Source of the DNA: Pelomyxa schiedti
Taxonomy: Eukaryota; Evosea; Pelobiontida; Pelomyxidae
Assembly (NCBI GenBank): GCA_020536535.1
Contig: JAHLWZ010000835.1
Coordinates: 25,562 to 89,561 of the forward strand
Direction of reading: 5' to 3'
DNA: 64,000 nt
How positions within the stretch are numbered: position 1 is the stretch's first letter; every line of letters begins with the position of its first letter. Under the pieces are notes generated by a model. That model worked only from the letters and a program-made list of their open reading frames with translations, ran no database searches and was not told the DNA's origin. Below are positions 46,304 to 57,654 of this stretch, piece by piece. The translations under genes and the position numbers were made by a program.

Positions 46304-47647
46304 CTACCACAACACCATTGTGAGTGCATCATAGGAACTGGAGGAAGTGTATGAGATAGCTGGCAAGAAAGAAAAAGGCACCATAGCCACAACTACCGTG
46401 TGCTGTGTGGGAGTAAGTTTTGATAAAGATAATAGAGGTAAGGGAAGTTACATGTAGGAATGGCAAAACTGGTGGGGGTGAGGGGTATAAGCAAGCTCAG
46501 GATTAGGGCTAGAAGCCAGAAATGGTGATTTCTGCAGAGAGTGGCACAATTCCAGCAAAATGTAAAAGCTGCGTGGATTGTGGCAATGATGGCCATGTAG
46601 TTGGTGCCGAAGATCAGTGTGCACCCACACACGATTGGGGATAAGACGGGAATCACCGGCTGAGCTCTACAACTTAGGTTCCCGGTGCCTGATAATACAA
46701 GCATCCCCAGAGAACGGATAGGGCATACAACTAGTGGGATGCACAAAATAGAAAGTGCAGTTTGGAAAAGCATCTAGATGTAGACTAAGTGTCATAAACA
46801 ATTGACTGTAACTCTACCTTTACAGCCACAGAAATATAGCCTGGCTCTCTGTAATTAAGAAGGTGCATCTGAGAATTAATGTACAAAGTATACAATACAG
46901 TCACACCAGCTAGGTCTGAAAAAAAAAAAGTTAGAGGTGGCAATTTCTAGTTGTAGTATTATTGTAGACTTTACCCTAATATCAAGTGGACTCACATGGA
47001 ACAATCACATTGATAGTGAGTATGCGCCCACAGCAAATAGAACAAAAAGATTCCATCGATGTCCCATAATTCAGTTCCACAGAACGCGAAATACCTCTGC
47101 CACTGCACGTCAGTGCTCGCGCCAAAGCCACAAATGTAACTGCCAGCCAAATAAATCCCCAGATGACCGTTTCTTTCTGCACATTCCTTCTAACACGCTC
47201 TCTCAAGTACACACTCTAATTTTGTTTTAGGTTTAGTGTTTATGCAGTTGCACTACAAATCAGATTAAACAAACAAACGAACAACCATAAATAAGGGCAC
47301 CATTAAAAACTCCAGCACCAAAGTGCAGCGTACATCAAGTTAACAGCTCGGGTTATTCCCGTAATTCACACCTTGTGAATCTCTTCAGGGTGCCTCACAA
47401 GCCACACCAGCATCTCAGTCAATCTCTCCCTCGTAGCCTTCTGCGTAGCCCCTTCGCACTCCTCCAAAGTCACTACCGCCCTCCTTTTTACGCCCAAATT
47501 CGCCGTGCACGTAGTCGCGCTGCCACACAATTGTGGGACCTCCCCAGCATTCACGCAACCCGCAACAGGTGCATTCCCATCTCCCTGCGCCTCCTCCTTG
47601 TCCATTTCCTCCAACGCATCCAGTAGATCTTGATCAATGTCAACCAT
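46304..47647 (-). CDS. Multi-pass membrane protein, family not recognised
   Basis: The proposed start is ATG 47647 (MVDIDQDLLDALEEMDKEE), with an acidic N-terminus of about 90 residues ending HPEEIHK at a GTGTGA donor. Downstream exons are strongly hydrophobic: WGFIWLAVTFVALARALTC (about 47167-47110), AGVTVLYTLYINSQ, TALSILCIPLVVCPI, PVLSPIVCGCTLIFG, YMAIIATIHAAFTFCW and WLLALILSLLIPL (46770-46470), suggesting four to six membrane helices. A possible last exon after a 37-nt intron ends MVLW at 46304. The N-terminal acidic part could be a separate small gene, as the linking intron (about 150 nt) is long for this window. No family recognised. Confidence 0.5.
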
Positions 47648-47730
47648 TTTTTTCTTGTTTTTTCTTTTTGTTTTGCCTAGCCAAAGTGAAATGTATTCAG
47701 CACAGTCTATGTACATTGCTTTATCTCTGG

Positions 47731-50603
47731 TCATTCTTTGGAGGAACTTGGGGAGGTGAGTGCATGCAAACGCAACAAGGCACGTTCTATGATCATTCTA
47801 TTACGAACCATACAGAGCTTGGGCCAGCACATTCTTTTCCCTGTTGTACCGTTAGAAATAAAGAGTAAGGGAGTTGCAGGTTTGTTGAGTTTGTGTAATA
47901 ACCTGTTATGAGGTAGTGTGACATGTCGGAAACACTTGGGTCACTCAGGGCATGAAGGTAAAACCACGGGTGAGGCTTGAGGCTCAACGTAACTTGGTAG
48001 GTGCGAGTTAGTGCAATTATGTAAAACTACTAGTTACAATCGTTATCTACCTGTTCCTCCAAAATCTTGAAGGAACAAATAGCTCCAATTGTATCCCAGA
48101 ACAGATGGAATAAGGTCCAAGTTACTGGCCAGCCTAACCGAAAATGTCATTCAGTAATAGAGGAACAAAATAACCACCCACATGAGCCACTTCAGCATAT
48201 CCAGTTTAAGATATAATTCGGCAAACGACAGTAAAAATCCTCCACGATAACCTCTTCCTTCAAATGGTGTCACATAAAAAAAGGGGGGGTAATATGAAGG
48301 GGAGAACCTTTCCGATGTGGGCTAGGACTACCCGCATTGCCTCGACTAGCAAAGAAGAAAGGGATTACCTGGGCTATGCGTGAGTGGCAACCATTAGGCT
48401 TACAGGCATACATGGGGATTGCATTGGCTTACAATTGTGAACTAATTTGCCACATTATGAATATTAATTCAAGAAGGATAGGGACAAACTTTGACATTAA
48501 AAAACTGACTCAAGGCATCTTTTGGGATGTCGTTTTTCAGACATCCGTCGCGCCATTTGGTGCTGCCAAAGTCATGGAAAGGTTCGACAACTCCTATTAT
48601 TGGTGAAAACAATTTCCTACTATGTTGTGTAAAAACAACCTGTGTGCTCATTCTTACAGAGCAGACCAACACCAGTGAAGGCAAGAGGCATTGCAGCAGA
48701 CGCGAGAATAGCGGTATATATGACAACATTTGGGGCCGTGAGGTAATTGAGAAGATGAGGTTCACAGTGACCACCAACAACGGTAATGTTCAATACGCGC
48801 CCTGTGTCCTAGGGGTTACACCAAGAAGTATGGAGGTGGAGGCGAACCTGTGAGCGAATAGGCCTCAGCAAACGTTGTATTTCCTTTGGTAAACCACTGC
48901 AATGCAGCTGCCCACCTAGTTTCACTACACATGTGCCCTTCGGACCAAATGCGTTCAAGGATTATCTAAATGAATTGGCTGAGATCGCGATGGGTGGGAC
49001 TGACAAGAAACTTTGTAGGATTCATCATTGAATCTGAGATGTGAGGCCAAGTTGCGTGCAGTGAGAGACTCTCTTAATTCAGAATCGGTTCTGACACAAG
49101 CAAAAGCAGCCACAAGTGCACCAGCACTTGTACCGGCTATTACATCAGGTAACATTCCTGCATCAAGTAGTGCCAAAATAACACCAAAGTGAGGAAACCC
49201 CTGTCATTTTAAAGTGTAAAGAGACAAAAGCTAGTCTGAGAATAGAAAACCATTGCTGCCCCTCCAGAAAGGCATAGTGCCGTTCTTCCATATGAACGGA
49301 TAAGTCTATCTGCCCACCGACCCAATGGAACTTGTTGTGGAATAATTCCTTCTGTTGCTTTGGAAATAAGTATATTGATGGACAGGGCTGTTTGGTCGAC
49401 AAACGACTTGTGCAATAATTAGCCTTATTAATCAATGAAAATGACATGCGGGATACCTGAATAGCTTTGCTTGTTCCGTAATGGCAAGCTGCATAAACCT
49501 GCTCCGAATGCACACCGCCGACATTGACTTTGCAGGCTGTATTGAGCATCTTGAGGTACCGTGAAACAAAGACGTTATCAGAGAAATGTTCCTCCCCGCC
49601 AGAGCTGATCGTAGGCAGGATGGGCTCTCCGGGGGATGATGTTATTAACTGAGTGCTTTCAGTGATACAGGTGAAGTCTATTTTTGAGCTTTCAGGTGTT
49701 AAAGTCTTCCTGGAGGAGTTTGGTGACAGTACAAGAGCAGTTGAGGTGGTTGTAGTAGTGGACAAAGAAGAAGTGATGTGCGAAATCAATGCAGCATCAT
49801 ATTGAGGGCTTATTTCACGCCACGTGTCGTTGTTGTGCAATCTATCCAATTGCTGTGCAGCAACTACCCACTCCTCATAAGACATGGCCCGTGCAAGATC
49901 ACTGCGTGCTTTTCCAAAACGAAGTTTCTCATACCTTCAAAGGTTTTTTCCAATGGTTAGTGCACACTGTACTCACTAATAACTAACACTCACCAAAAGA
50001 CAATGCCTCGTAAAACGAAGTAGAATAGAAGCTCCAAACCAATGAATGCCAGACATATCAATAAAAGAGGCCATCTAGTCAACAATCTCATAATGCCACT
50101 ACTCATGAAACGCCTTGGCGGTGAAATATTACCAGAATCAGATAAGGAACCTCCCATGAATTTGCCTGGGATGGCGGTCATTTATCATTTAGAACATAGG
50201 CAAAAGAAAAAAAACAAAACAAAAGACCACAAACTGATTTAAGAAACAAAAACCAAAGTATGATACTTCGAGGGTGCCTCACAAGAACACCACTGGATGA
50301 CAAAGTAAATGGGCCATTTGATGCACTTCCAAAAGGGCATCCCGGGTCGTTGCAACAAAATCCATCTATTCTCGGAGTGCGAAAAGGAGACGTGCTAGGC
50401 GACCTGCTTACGGGACCAGAAACAGTAAGATCGCTCATCGCCGTCATCGTAGTCGTTGCCGTAGTCGTAGTAGTTACAACACCAACACCGGACCCCGAAG
50501 ATTCCTTGCTCGACACTGCCACCGGGGTAGGTTTTAACACCGGATCTAGATCTCCTTGCTGCTGTCGTATTTCCGGCACCGTGTCCCGTCCCTCGCCGCT
50601 CAT
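47731..50603 (-). CDS. Patatin-domain triacylglycerol lipase (SDP1/TGL3-5 type)
   Basis: The start is ATG 50603 (MSGEGRDTVPEIRQQQ); a second ATG at 50181 lies inside the first intron and is probably not used. A membrane helix (WPLLLICLAFIGLELLFYF, about 50080) precedes MSYEEWVVAAQQLDRL. The lipase core shows VYAACHYGTSKAIQ, GRTALCLSGGAAMVFY (about 49290-49240), LDAGMLPDVIAGTSAGALVA (about 49170-49110, nucleophile GTSAG) and then GRVLNITVVGG...LLNYLTAPNVVIYTA, KWRDGCLKNDIPKDALSQFF (about 48560-48495) and ERALLRLHALTSPSSSKE at the end (TGA 47731). The 'LNYLTSP-V-IW-A' and 'WRDGSL--DLP' blocks mark the plant SDP1/yeast TGL lipid-droplet lipases. Ser is in GTSAG; the Asp partner is in the RDG block. 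Confidence 0.85.
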
Positions 50604-50702
50604 CTCCCTTCTTTGGGTTTTTTTTTCCCTTGTAGAAACCAAGTTGGACTCTCTTCCTTGTCTTTTCCCTTCGGAAACAACGAAAGATCAACGGCGTTCG
50701 AG

Positions 50703-53700
50703 ATGTCATCTCGGCCAGGAGGGGGTAGTGATGCTGTGGTGGCTGCAAGCAATTGTGGGAATGCCCCGTCTGCAATCACGCAGGCCGATGATTCATTTTT
50801 TTTCGAGGTGTTTCTGGTTTTTCTCGTTCCAGTCTCTTTTCTCGTTGTAAATGTTGGCTCTCTCTTTTTTTTTTTTTTGACTTTATAAACAAAGATTGTT
50901 GTTGGGTCACCCTTGGAGTGGATCCTTGGGGATGACAAAGTACTTGAGGTAGTGGACAACAATTATGGGATTTTCGTTTTGCTCAGTGGTGGTAACATCA
51001 AATTGCAGAACTTGCTTAGGTACTTCACCAGAGAATCAGCAAATTACCAACCTGCCTTGGAATGTATGATAGAATTGTTTATAAGAGTGGAGGAATCTCT
51101 ATTGACTTCAAAGTAAAACCCTGTGACTACATCACAAATTTGCCAACTCACAGTCAAAAAGAGATGGGATGTTCTCTTCCCAGGAAGTCCCTGTATTGTA
51201 TTTTCCTTATCAACAACAAATTTCTTCCTCTCTTACATTTTTAGTGGTCCCTCGTTTATAGCTTTCCTTTTTCAAATGTTAGATCACTCTCTTTCAATCT
51301 CAGTCCAGGTAGCTCCAGAAAGTTATTGAAGCTGCTAATCTTACCTAAGGAGGTGCACTACTTGCAGCCTGTGACCTCTTTGGTACTTTCTTGCATCCCT
51401 CTTCTGTGTCACCTTCTATCCACAGCAGACTGGTATGCATTTGTTTTTTTCCCTCGTCATCTCATTTCTTATTGACAGGAACATACATTTTTTTGTTCTA
51501 TTTCTTGATAAGCTAGCTTCTGTTATATCATCTGATTGCTTTGTTCACTTTACCTTCCCTTTATTGGCTGGGTTGCTTCAGGCATTTACCCAACTACTTT
51601 CAGTTACCCCAACACAAGTATGCATTTAAATAAGAAACTTGAAGATGAAATCCTTCCCATTAAAACTTTAAAATAATGGATGTCACATTAATTTTCAGAT
51701 AGATCTTGGTGAGCCAGTTTTGACTCTTCTTGGCAACCTAGCTAACAGTCCACGCTTGTATGCACTTCATCCAGATATACATCTAATTGTAACTACATGG
51801 CTGTGTGACAACAACTCCGTGGTTTAGCCTTAAATAGTAATAATGTACCCCAACATGCAAAAAAGGATTGGCAGAGAATCTTGCATGCTGTGTCATCTGT
51901 TAAAGCCCTAGAACAACTACACGCATGCCTGGTACTCTCTCTTGAATAGATTTTTGTAATTTTCCAAGGTTACCGATAGATCACCAGAACACAATGTAGA
52001 GGATGTGATCGGTTATTTTCTCCAAGCCTTGCCTGTTATTGCTGTTTCAGAATTCTCAACGGACATCATCTCTTCTGTTCTTCAAATTTGCTGTAAGCAA
52101 CCCTCTGCTCAATATTATGGGGCTGTGCTAGCACTTTTTCGCCACACAAGCGCGCACATTAGATCAGAGGCTTATTCACTGGCTGCAGCACTTGCTTTGC
52201 CCCAGCAACCACCCTCTTCTAACAGAGATGCCCTATCATTACCTATAGAAACCCAGCCACTTTCTTTCAACTTGGAACTCATGGAAGAAGTTGCAGTTGT
52301 TGGTCTAAATGATACGGAGGTATTTTCATGGTGGTTCATTCTGTTTGACATTTCAGAAAATAAAAAGGTGTTCACACATGCACAAGATATTTGTTACTCT
52401 ATCCTCGGTGCCTTTGGGCAAGGTCTCCAAATTGACTGTGTCAAAGCCATTTTACCCCACATGCAAGCACATATTATCTGGGATGAGCAAGCCAAAGCTG
52501 ACTTTGCAAGTTTGTCTTCTTTTTTGCCATCTGAAGAATTCTTGGTAAACCCTTAATGTTGTTTAACTTCTTAAAAATCTTAAAAGGAATACCTCACTCG
52601 GTTCCTCTTCCATACCGATCCCAGGTAAATTTGCATTCTGAATATTGGCACGCTTTATTTTCCTTATGAAATTTTTGTCTTTTAAGTGTGAGGACATGGG
52701 CCTGTGGGATGTTTCTCTCCATTCTTTCTCTCAGTGCAAATTCACCATCACTTGGAAAATTTTCTGGTGATCCTCTTTTTATTACGAATGGCTACCCTAA
52801 TGATGAAACTGTTATTGCCTCTCCGATTCCGCCCAAAGTATCCAATAAAACCCCTTCGATTTTATGGAGCTGGCATTCACACACTTTTAGAAGCCAGATG
52901 TTAGAAATTTAGTTCGCATGTTCTTGGCCCATTCACAAAATGTTTCTGGCTGTGAAAGCATTGCCCATCAACTAGTTTCTGCAATTTCTGGTACCCAATT
53001 TCTTCTTAGGATACTTTTCCCTCATTTCGTTGTCATACAGCAACTGATATTCAAGGAAATGTCCCAGACCTTATCAATGCAGCTATGCAGGCCATATTAT
53101 CCCTAACTCCCTCAACTCCAACCACCGCAATCCATGCATACATTCTCCTTTTGGACTCTCTCCTGTGGCACTACCCCCTCCCATCTCTTCTAAATTCTGC
53201 TGCTGGGTGTGTGGGTGGTCTCGTGCGCCTTGCCTTTGAGTTGCATTCTCCACAAGTATGCAGAATTATTCGTACCACACTTGAATTGCTCCTTTTTGGA
53301 AAACCTGGGACTTGGGCTCCTGAAGAGTCTTTTTCCCCCCAGCTTGTCATTGCTCAGAGTAACCAGTGTGCCATCAAAGTTTTGCAAATTCCCGAATTTG
53401 TCTCAGAACAGTTTATTTTATCTTGCCAGGTAACCGACTGCCAATATGTCATTTTTGACAAATTTATTTGCAAACAGGTGCAGAGCTACAAGGTTTCACG
53501 TGCAGTGTTAGAAGAGCCAGATACAACAGAATCATTGGCAGTGCACCTGGTCTCTGAATGTGCAGCAATTTCAATGGAGTATCCACACAGACTTTTAGAA
53601 ACAGAATTTTCAACAATTTCTTCTGCTGCGTCGCATCTACAAGTGACAAATGCTCTTCATACCTTGTATGACTTGTGTGTGTGCGATTCAACGGTATTGA

Positions 53701-56700
53701 ATGCCTTTGTTCAAAGCAAATGGTTTTCTTTCTTAAGCAGGTAAAGAAGTAATTACTTAAATTCTCTCTCCTTGTTTCTTTTCAATGCTTCTTCAAGTTC
53801 ACAAGATTGTAAAGATTTTTGAGAGTGACTCCTATGAGCACTGAAGATTACACCGTCTTGGAATCAATTCTTAACCTGTTGTCATTTGCATTTCAGAGAC
53901 TTATGCCTACCCCGTCTGACCAGGATCAAATTGCGCAATATGTAATTGAAAATTTGCTGCACACTCTCACTCAGTTTTCCAACCAAAGGTAACAGACCAG
54001 CCAAAAATTCGTTAAAATTTTACACTTCCAGTAGTAGCAGACAACCAGTGATTGTGTCAATACTCCGATTTCTTTCTTGTCCATTCATTTACGAGAATTA
54101 TCCAAGAACTTCACTTGTTACAATCTTGGAGGCTATTCTCACAGAAACAACAGGTATTGATCCAGATGCCTATTGTGTTCCTCTTTTTAGAAACTATCCC
54201 GCAGATAGCCAGGTGCGGCTTTCTGGGCTCAGCTGTTTACTGCATATCTTGTTGAACAGTACTGAGGAACCACTACCTCCCTCCGGCCTAGCAATTATAC
54301 TTGGGCGCTATGCAAACAACTTCTGGTCTGTTTATACCGTCCTACAAACTAAGTAACCAAACAATCAATGATCAGTGAAGATGGCTCGAGGAAGCTATTT
54401 AAACTCTCCACTGTGTGCTTGTGTGCACTAGAAGTAATCTCCATCACTGTAGTATCACTATTATCTTATAAGTTAAAAAGAATGACTCCTTGTCTTCACC
54501 CCTGGAAGATTGTACTTCTTTCCTTTCCCTCACTTCTGACAAAGATCCGATTCTTCGGTATGTTCTCTTCGATCACCTTTCTTCTCATAGAATTCAACAG
54601 TACGGCGGCTCTGGTACTGTTAACAAGATGTACTGAAAATGCCAGTGACAGTGTTTTGGTTTCCTTTATGGCTGAATTGGTGCGAAGTAGTGTGGTGAAT
54701 CTCTTCAATAGGTAGCAGCCCCTTTGTACCAGATAAAACTATTACCCACAATTAAAAAAAACAAGTAATGAGTGCTGGTCCATTCGAACAGCTTCTGCAC
54801 AGTTCCTGAATAACTGGTTCTATCGAATGGATCACCTGAGTGCCACGTCAAAGGGAGACATTTCTGAGGATCATGAAAATGGGCTTCTGGACACTATGAG
54901 ACGAATCAGCAATGACATAAGGGTTTCCATGAAGACTATACCAACTGATTTCCATGAATGCCCACGTGCGTTTCAGTATTCTATTCTCAAATTACTCTAC
55001 TGGGTTGCAGTACAATCACCAGAACACCTAGAAGTGGTATGTATCTCCACCAATCAAATCCCTCCACCCTTTTCTCATGTTCTATTTGCAGAAATTCCGT
55101 TCCTTATGGTCGCAGCTTCCAAACTTCACACAAGAGGATAGGTCCTCAGAAACAGTTTTTAATAATGCTCCGAGTCTCGTCTTGCAATTTTTGTGTGCAT
55201 ACTTGGATCATCCACTCCCGCCTTTGTGTTGTGACCCTGAGTTGCCACCATTGGAAGTCTCTACCTTGTTCTCTTTTCTTGAATATACTGATGGTAGTTC
55301 CTGTTATGGTGACCGTTTAAATTTTCTACTTCTCTTCTAGAATCCATTCCCCCACAAGTACTTTTCATCCTCACAAGAGTTGCACTTTTATGTGGATCTC
55401 CAACATTAGCCCAAGAAATGTACAGTAAACCGACCCCTACATTATCTTCCATTTTTACCAATGTTTCTAGATTACTTTGGCTTCTCAATCTCCTTGAAGA
55501 ACCTGTGACTGTACCAAAGTGTTCTGTACGTGGAATATATGTTGCTCTGAACACTATTATAAATTCTCTCCCTCTCATTGGTGGAGAGGCACTTGCACCG
55601 GACTCTGTTGTCAACTCACCCTTCCTTGAAAGACTTGTCCCAAGGAAGCGTAACCATCGCCTGCACTTCAAGCAAGCTCAGCAGAACTTGATGGACAGTT
55701 CTTCTCTACAAAGAGGAATCTGTGCCAACATATGTCTGCTACTTTTAACTTGCATGAGAGATCCGGAAAAGCAACACCTTTTTTATCCTGAGCAGGTCCA
55801 GCTGTTACACTGTGTCATTGATAAGTCTCAACAAGCTATGGACTTATTTTTGCAAGGTTTTGTTCATTGCCGTTTTATGTACTTAAAGCTTTCTAAGAAG
55901 AGGGATTTGAAGATGTGATTGACTGCATTCATGCTACTCTCTCATTACAACAGGTTACACCCATCCAGTAAGTAACTGTGTTAAACCATTATACACTCAA
56001 ATAACAGACTGGGGATCTAAGGAGTGTTACATGCTTTTTTCAGTTTATCCTAAATCTTACATGGAAATTCCCTGAAGAAAAAGTATGGTGTTGAACTTTG
56101 GTTTCTGTTAACTGACGAACACAGCAAATAGTGGCCAAACTGGGGGCATTCGATTTGCTTACTAGACACTGGAGTGTCATACAGCGCAATCCAGAACTTT
56201 TGGAGCTCTCCTTGCAGTTTACCTTGAGCATGCTTTCAGAACGAAGTGTTGCTCACACCCTTTTTGAAAAGGAATCACGCTCTGAAACCAGTTCAGCTCT
56301 ATTTTCCGCATTTCAAGATGCATTGCTCATTCCCGAGGTAAGGTTTATTGTCTGTACATCTCTCAACCCGGCTAGGCCTTTACCCTAGCTTGCAGTTGCT
56401 TGCAGCTTATTGCAACGAGCAAATCAAGTGTGGGAAAAATGCTGAAGGTACGTTTATGTCAGTATAATTAGTCCAATACCACCAACAGAGCGGGATAGTG
56501 AACTCATTCTGGTCTTCTTTGAAAGAACTTACAGTCTCATCAAAGAACAAAGAGGAGCAAACCACACTCGATTCTTTGAACATGTTACTGCATCTCCTGG
56601 GAACTATATCTCTGACACCTGGTGGAAGAGAGACAATGGTAGCCCTCCAAGGTAAAAAACTGGTTTTCCTCAAACTGTACCTCTAAATACAATTCAAATC

Positions 56701-57386
56701 AATACTCTCAGACCCAAACCCATTCACCTTACTTGCGGAGTTTCTGACACACACCAACTCATGTGTTCAGACATTTTCAAGTTTTATACTGGATAACTTC
56801 AGTACTGTTTCGCCTCACCCAATGTCAAACAGTATGCTGTTCCTCTGCATCCCTTCACAAAGTTTTTATTGGGTTCAACTTTTCCACCACTATCCCACAG
56901 ATGAGTCCTTTGCCAAATCAGTGTGGATAGCACAAAAACAAGCCTACAGTGTGGTGCCTCTTAATGTTGAACTTGTAATGCACTGCTCCTCCATATTGTG
57001 TGCTCTCATGCTCAACCAACAAGTGTGTACCAACACTTTTTTTGAGGTAATTCGTTCTCACTGAAAATAAAAAGGTTCTGGAGAGGTATTCGACTTGGGG
57101 TCCAGCATCTGTGCTTGGAAAAATGCTGTCACAGTCAAAAAACACACTGAAAAAGGTGGAACAGGGGTCTCAAACAGACAAGGACAGCACCTCTATCATG
57201 TTGGATTGCTGTGTCTCAAACATAAGCATTCTATTGGATTTGGTTCTGGGTTTATAGAAACATCAAGCTTGTACTCTTTTTAAGGTGGAAAGTACACTTT
57301 CTGTAAAGAAACAAAGTTGGTTACAAAAAGCAAAGGAGTGCTGTTCAGTACGTGGTAAAATTACAAAGGCCTGTACCTTCGTATAG
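50703..57386 (+). CDS. Very large helical-repeat (HEAT/ARM-like) protein
   Basis: The start is ATG 50703 (MSSRPGGGSDAVVAASN), 99 bp from the divergent lipase start. Exon 2 reads SPLEWILGDDKVLEVVDNNY then KLQNLLRYFTRES, which loosely resembles the start of SAPS (PP6 regulatory) proteins. Leucine-rich amphipathic helices follow throughout: FLQALPVIAVSEFSTDIISS, EAYSLAAALALPQQ, DICYSILGAFGQGLQIDC, TWACGMFLSILS, AYILLLDSLLWHYPLPSLL, HLQVTNALHTLYDLCVCDST, GLSCLLHILLNS and LNMLLHLLGTISL. The end is a Lys-rich tail KKQSWLQKAKECCSVRG with TAG at 57384, after a 42-nt intron. More than twenty short introns. Length and all-helical make-up suit a scaffold such as rotatin, a large nucleoporin or a SAPS relative; I cannot choose. 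Confidence 0.6.
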
Positions 57387-57654
57387 CTTCCGCTTTTTGT
57401 TTTTGTTTCTGTTTCCTGGTGTGTGCCTGCGATTGTTCGGGTTCGAGTCCTGCTGTAACCAGGAACTGTGATTTGGGGGTCTGTGGTTCAACTCCCGGCG
57501 TGGTGACTCTTTTTTTTACTACTGGGCACACACAGACCCCCTTCTTCGGGCCAGTACAACAAACACAAAGCCCACCAAAAACAGTTGGGGTTCATGTGGC
57601 AGGTGGTGTGGGGTGTGGGTGACTGCCTCCTGCCCTGCTTTGTTTTTTTCTTTT
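57387..57654. other. Convergent intergenic gap
   Basis: A T-rich, GT-rich spacer between two convergent genes. It holds a 'GTTTCCTGGT ... AACCAGGAAC' near-palindrome (about 57409-57468) and two sequences that look like tRNA T-loops but do not form tRNAs. Otherwise nothing is recognised. Confidence 0.5.

Noticed and set aside
50181-50640. Separate small gene upstream of the lipase (P/T-rich with hydrophobic end)
   Set aside because: The hydrophobic end is intron read-through. A GTATCA donor and CCCAG acceptor join this exon in phase to the lipase, so it is the lipase N-terminus.
57415-57520. tRNA-like T-loop sequences (GGTTCGAGTCC and GTGGTTCAACTCC)
   Set aside because: Neither has a matching acceptor stem, D-arm or anticodon arm at the right distance, and the T-stems hold mismatches. 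At most tRNA-derived debris.
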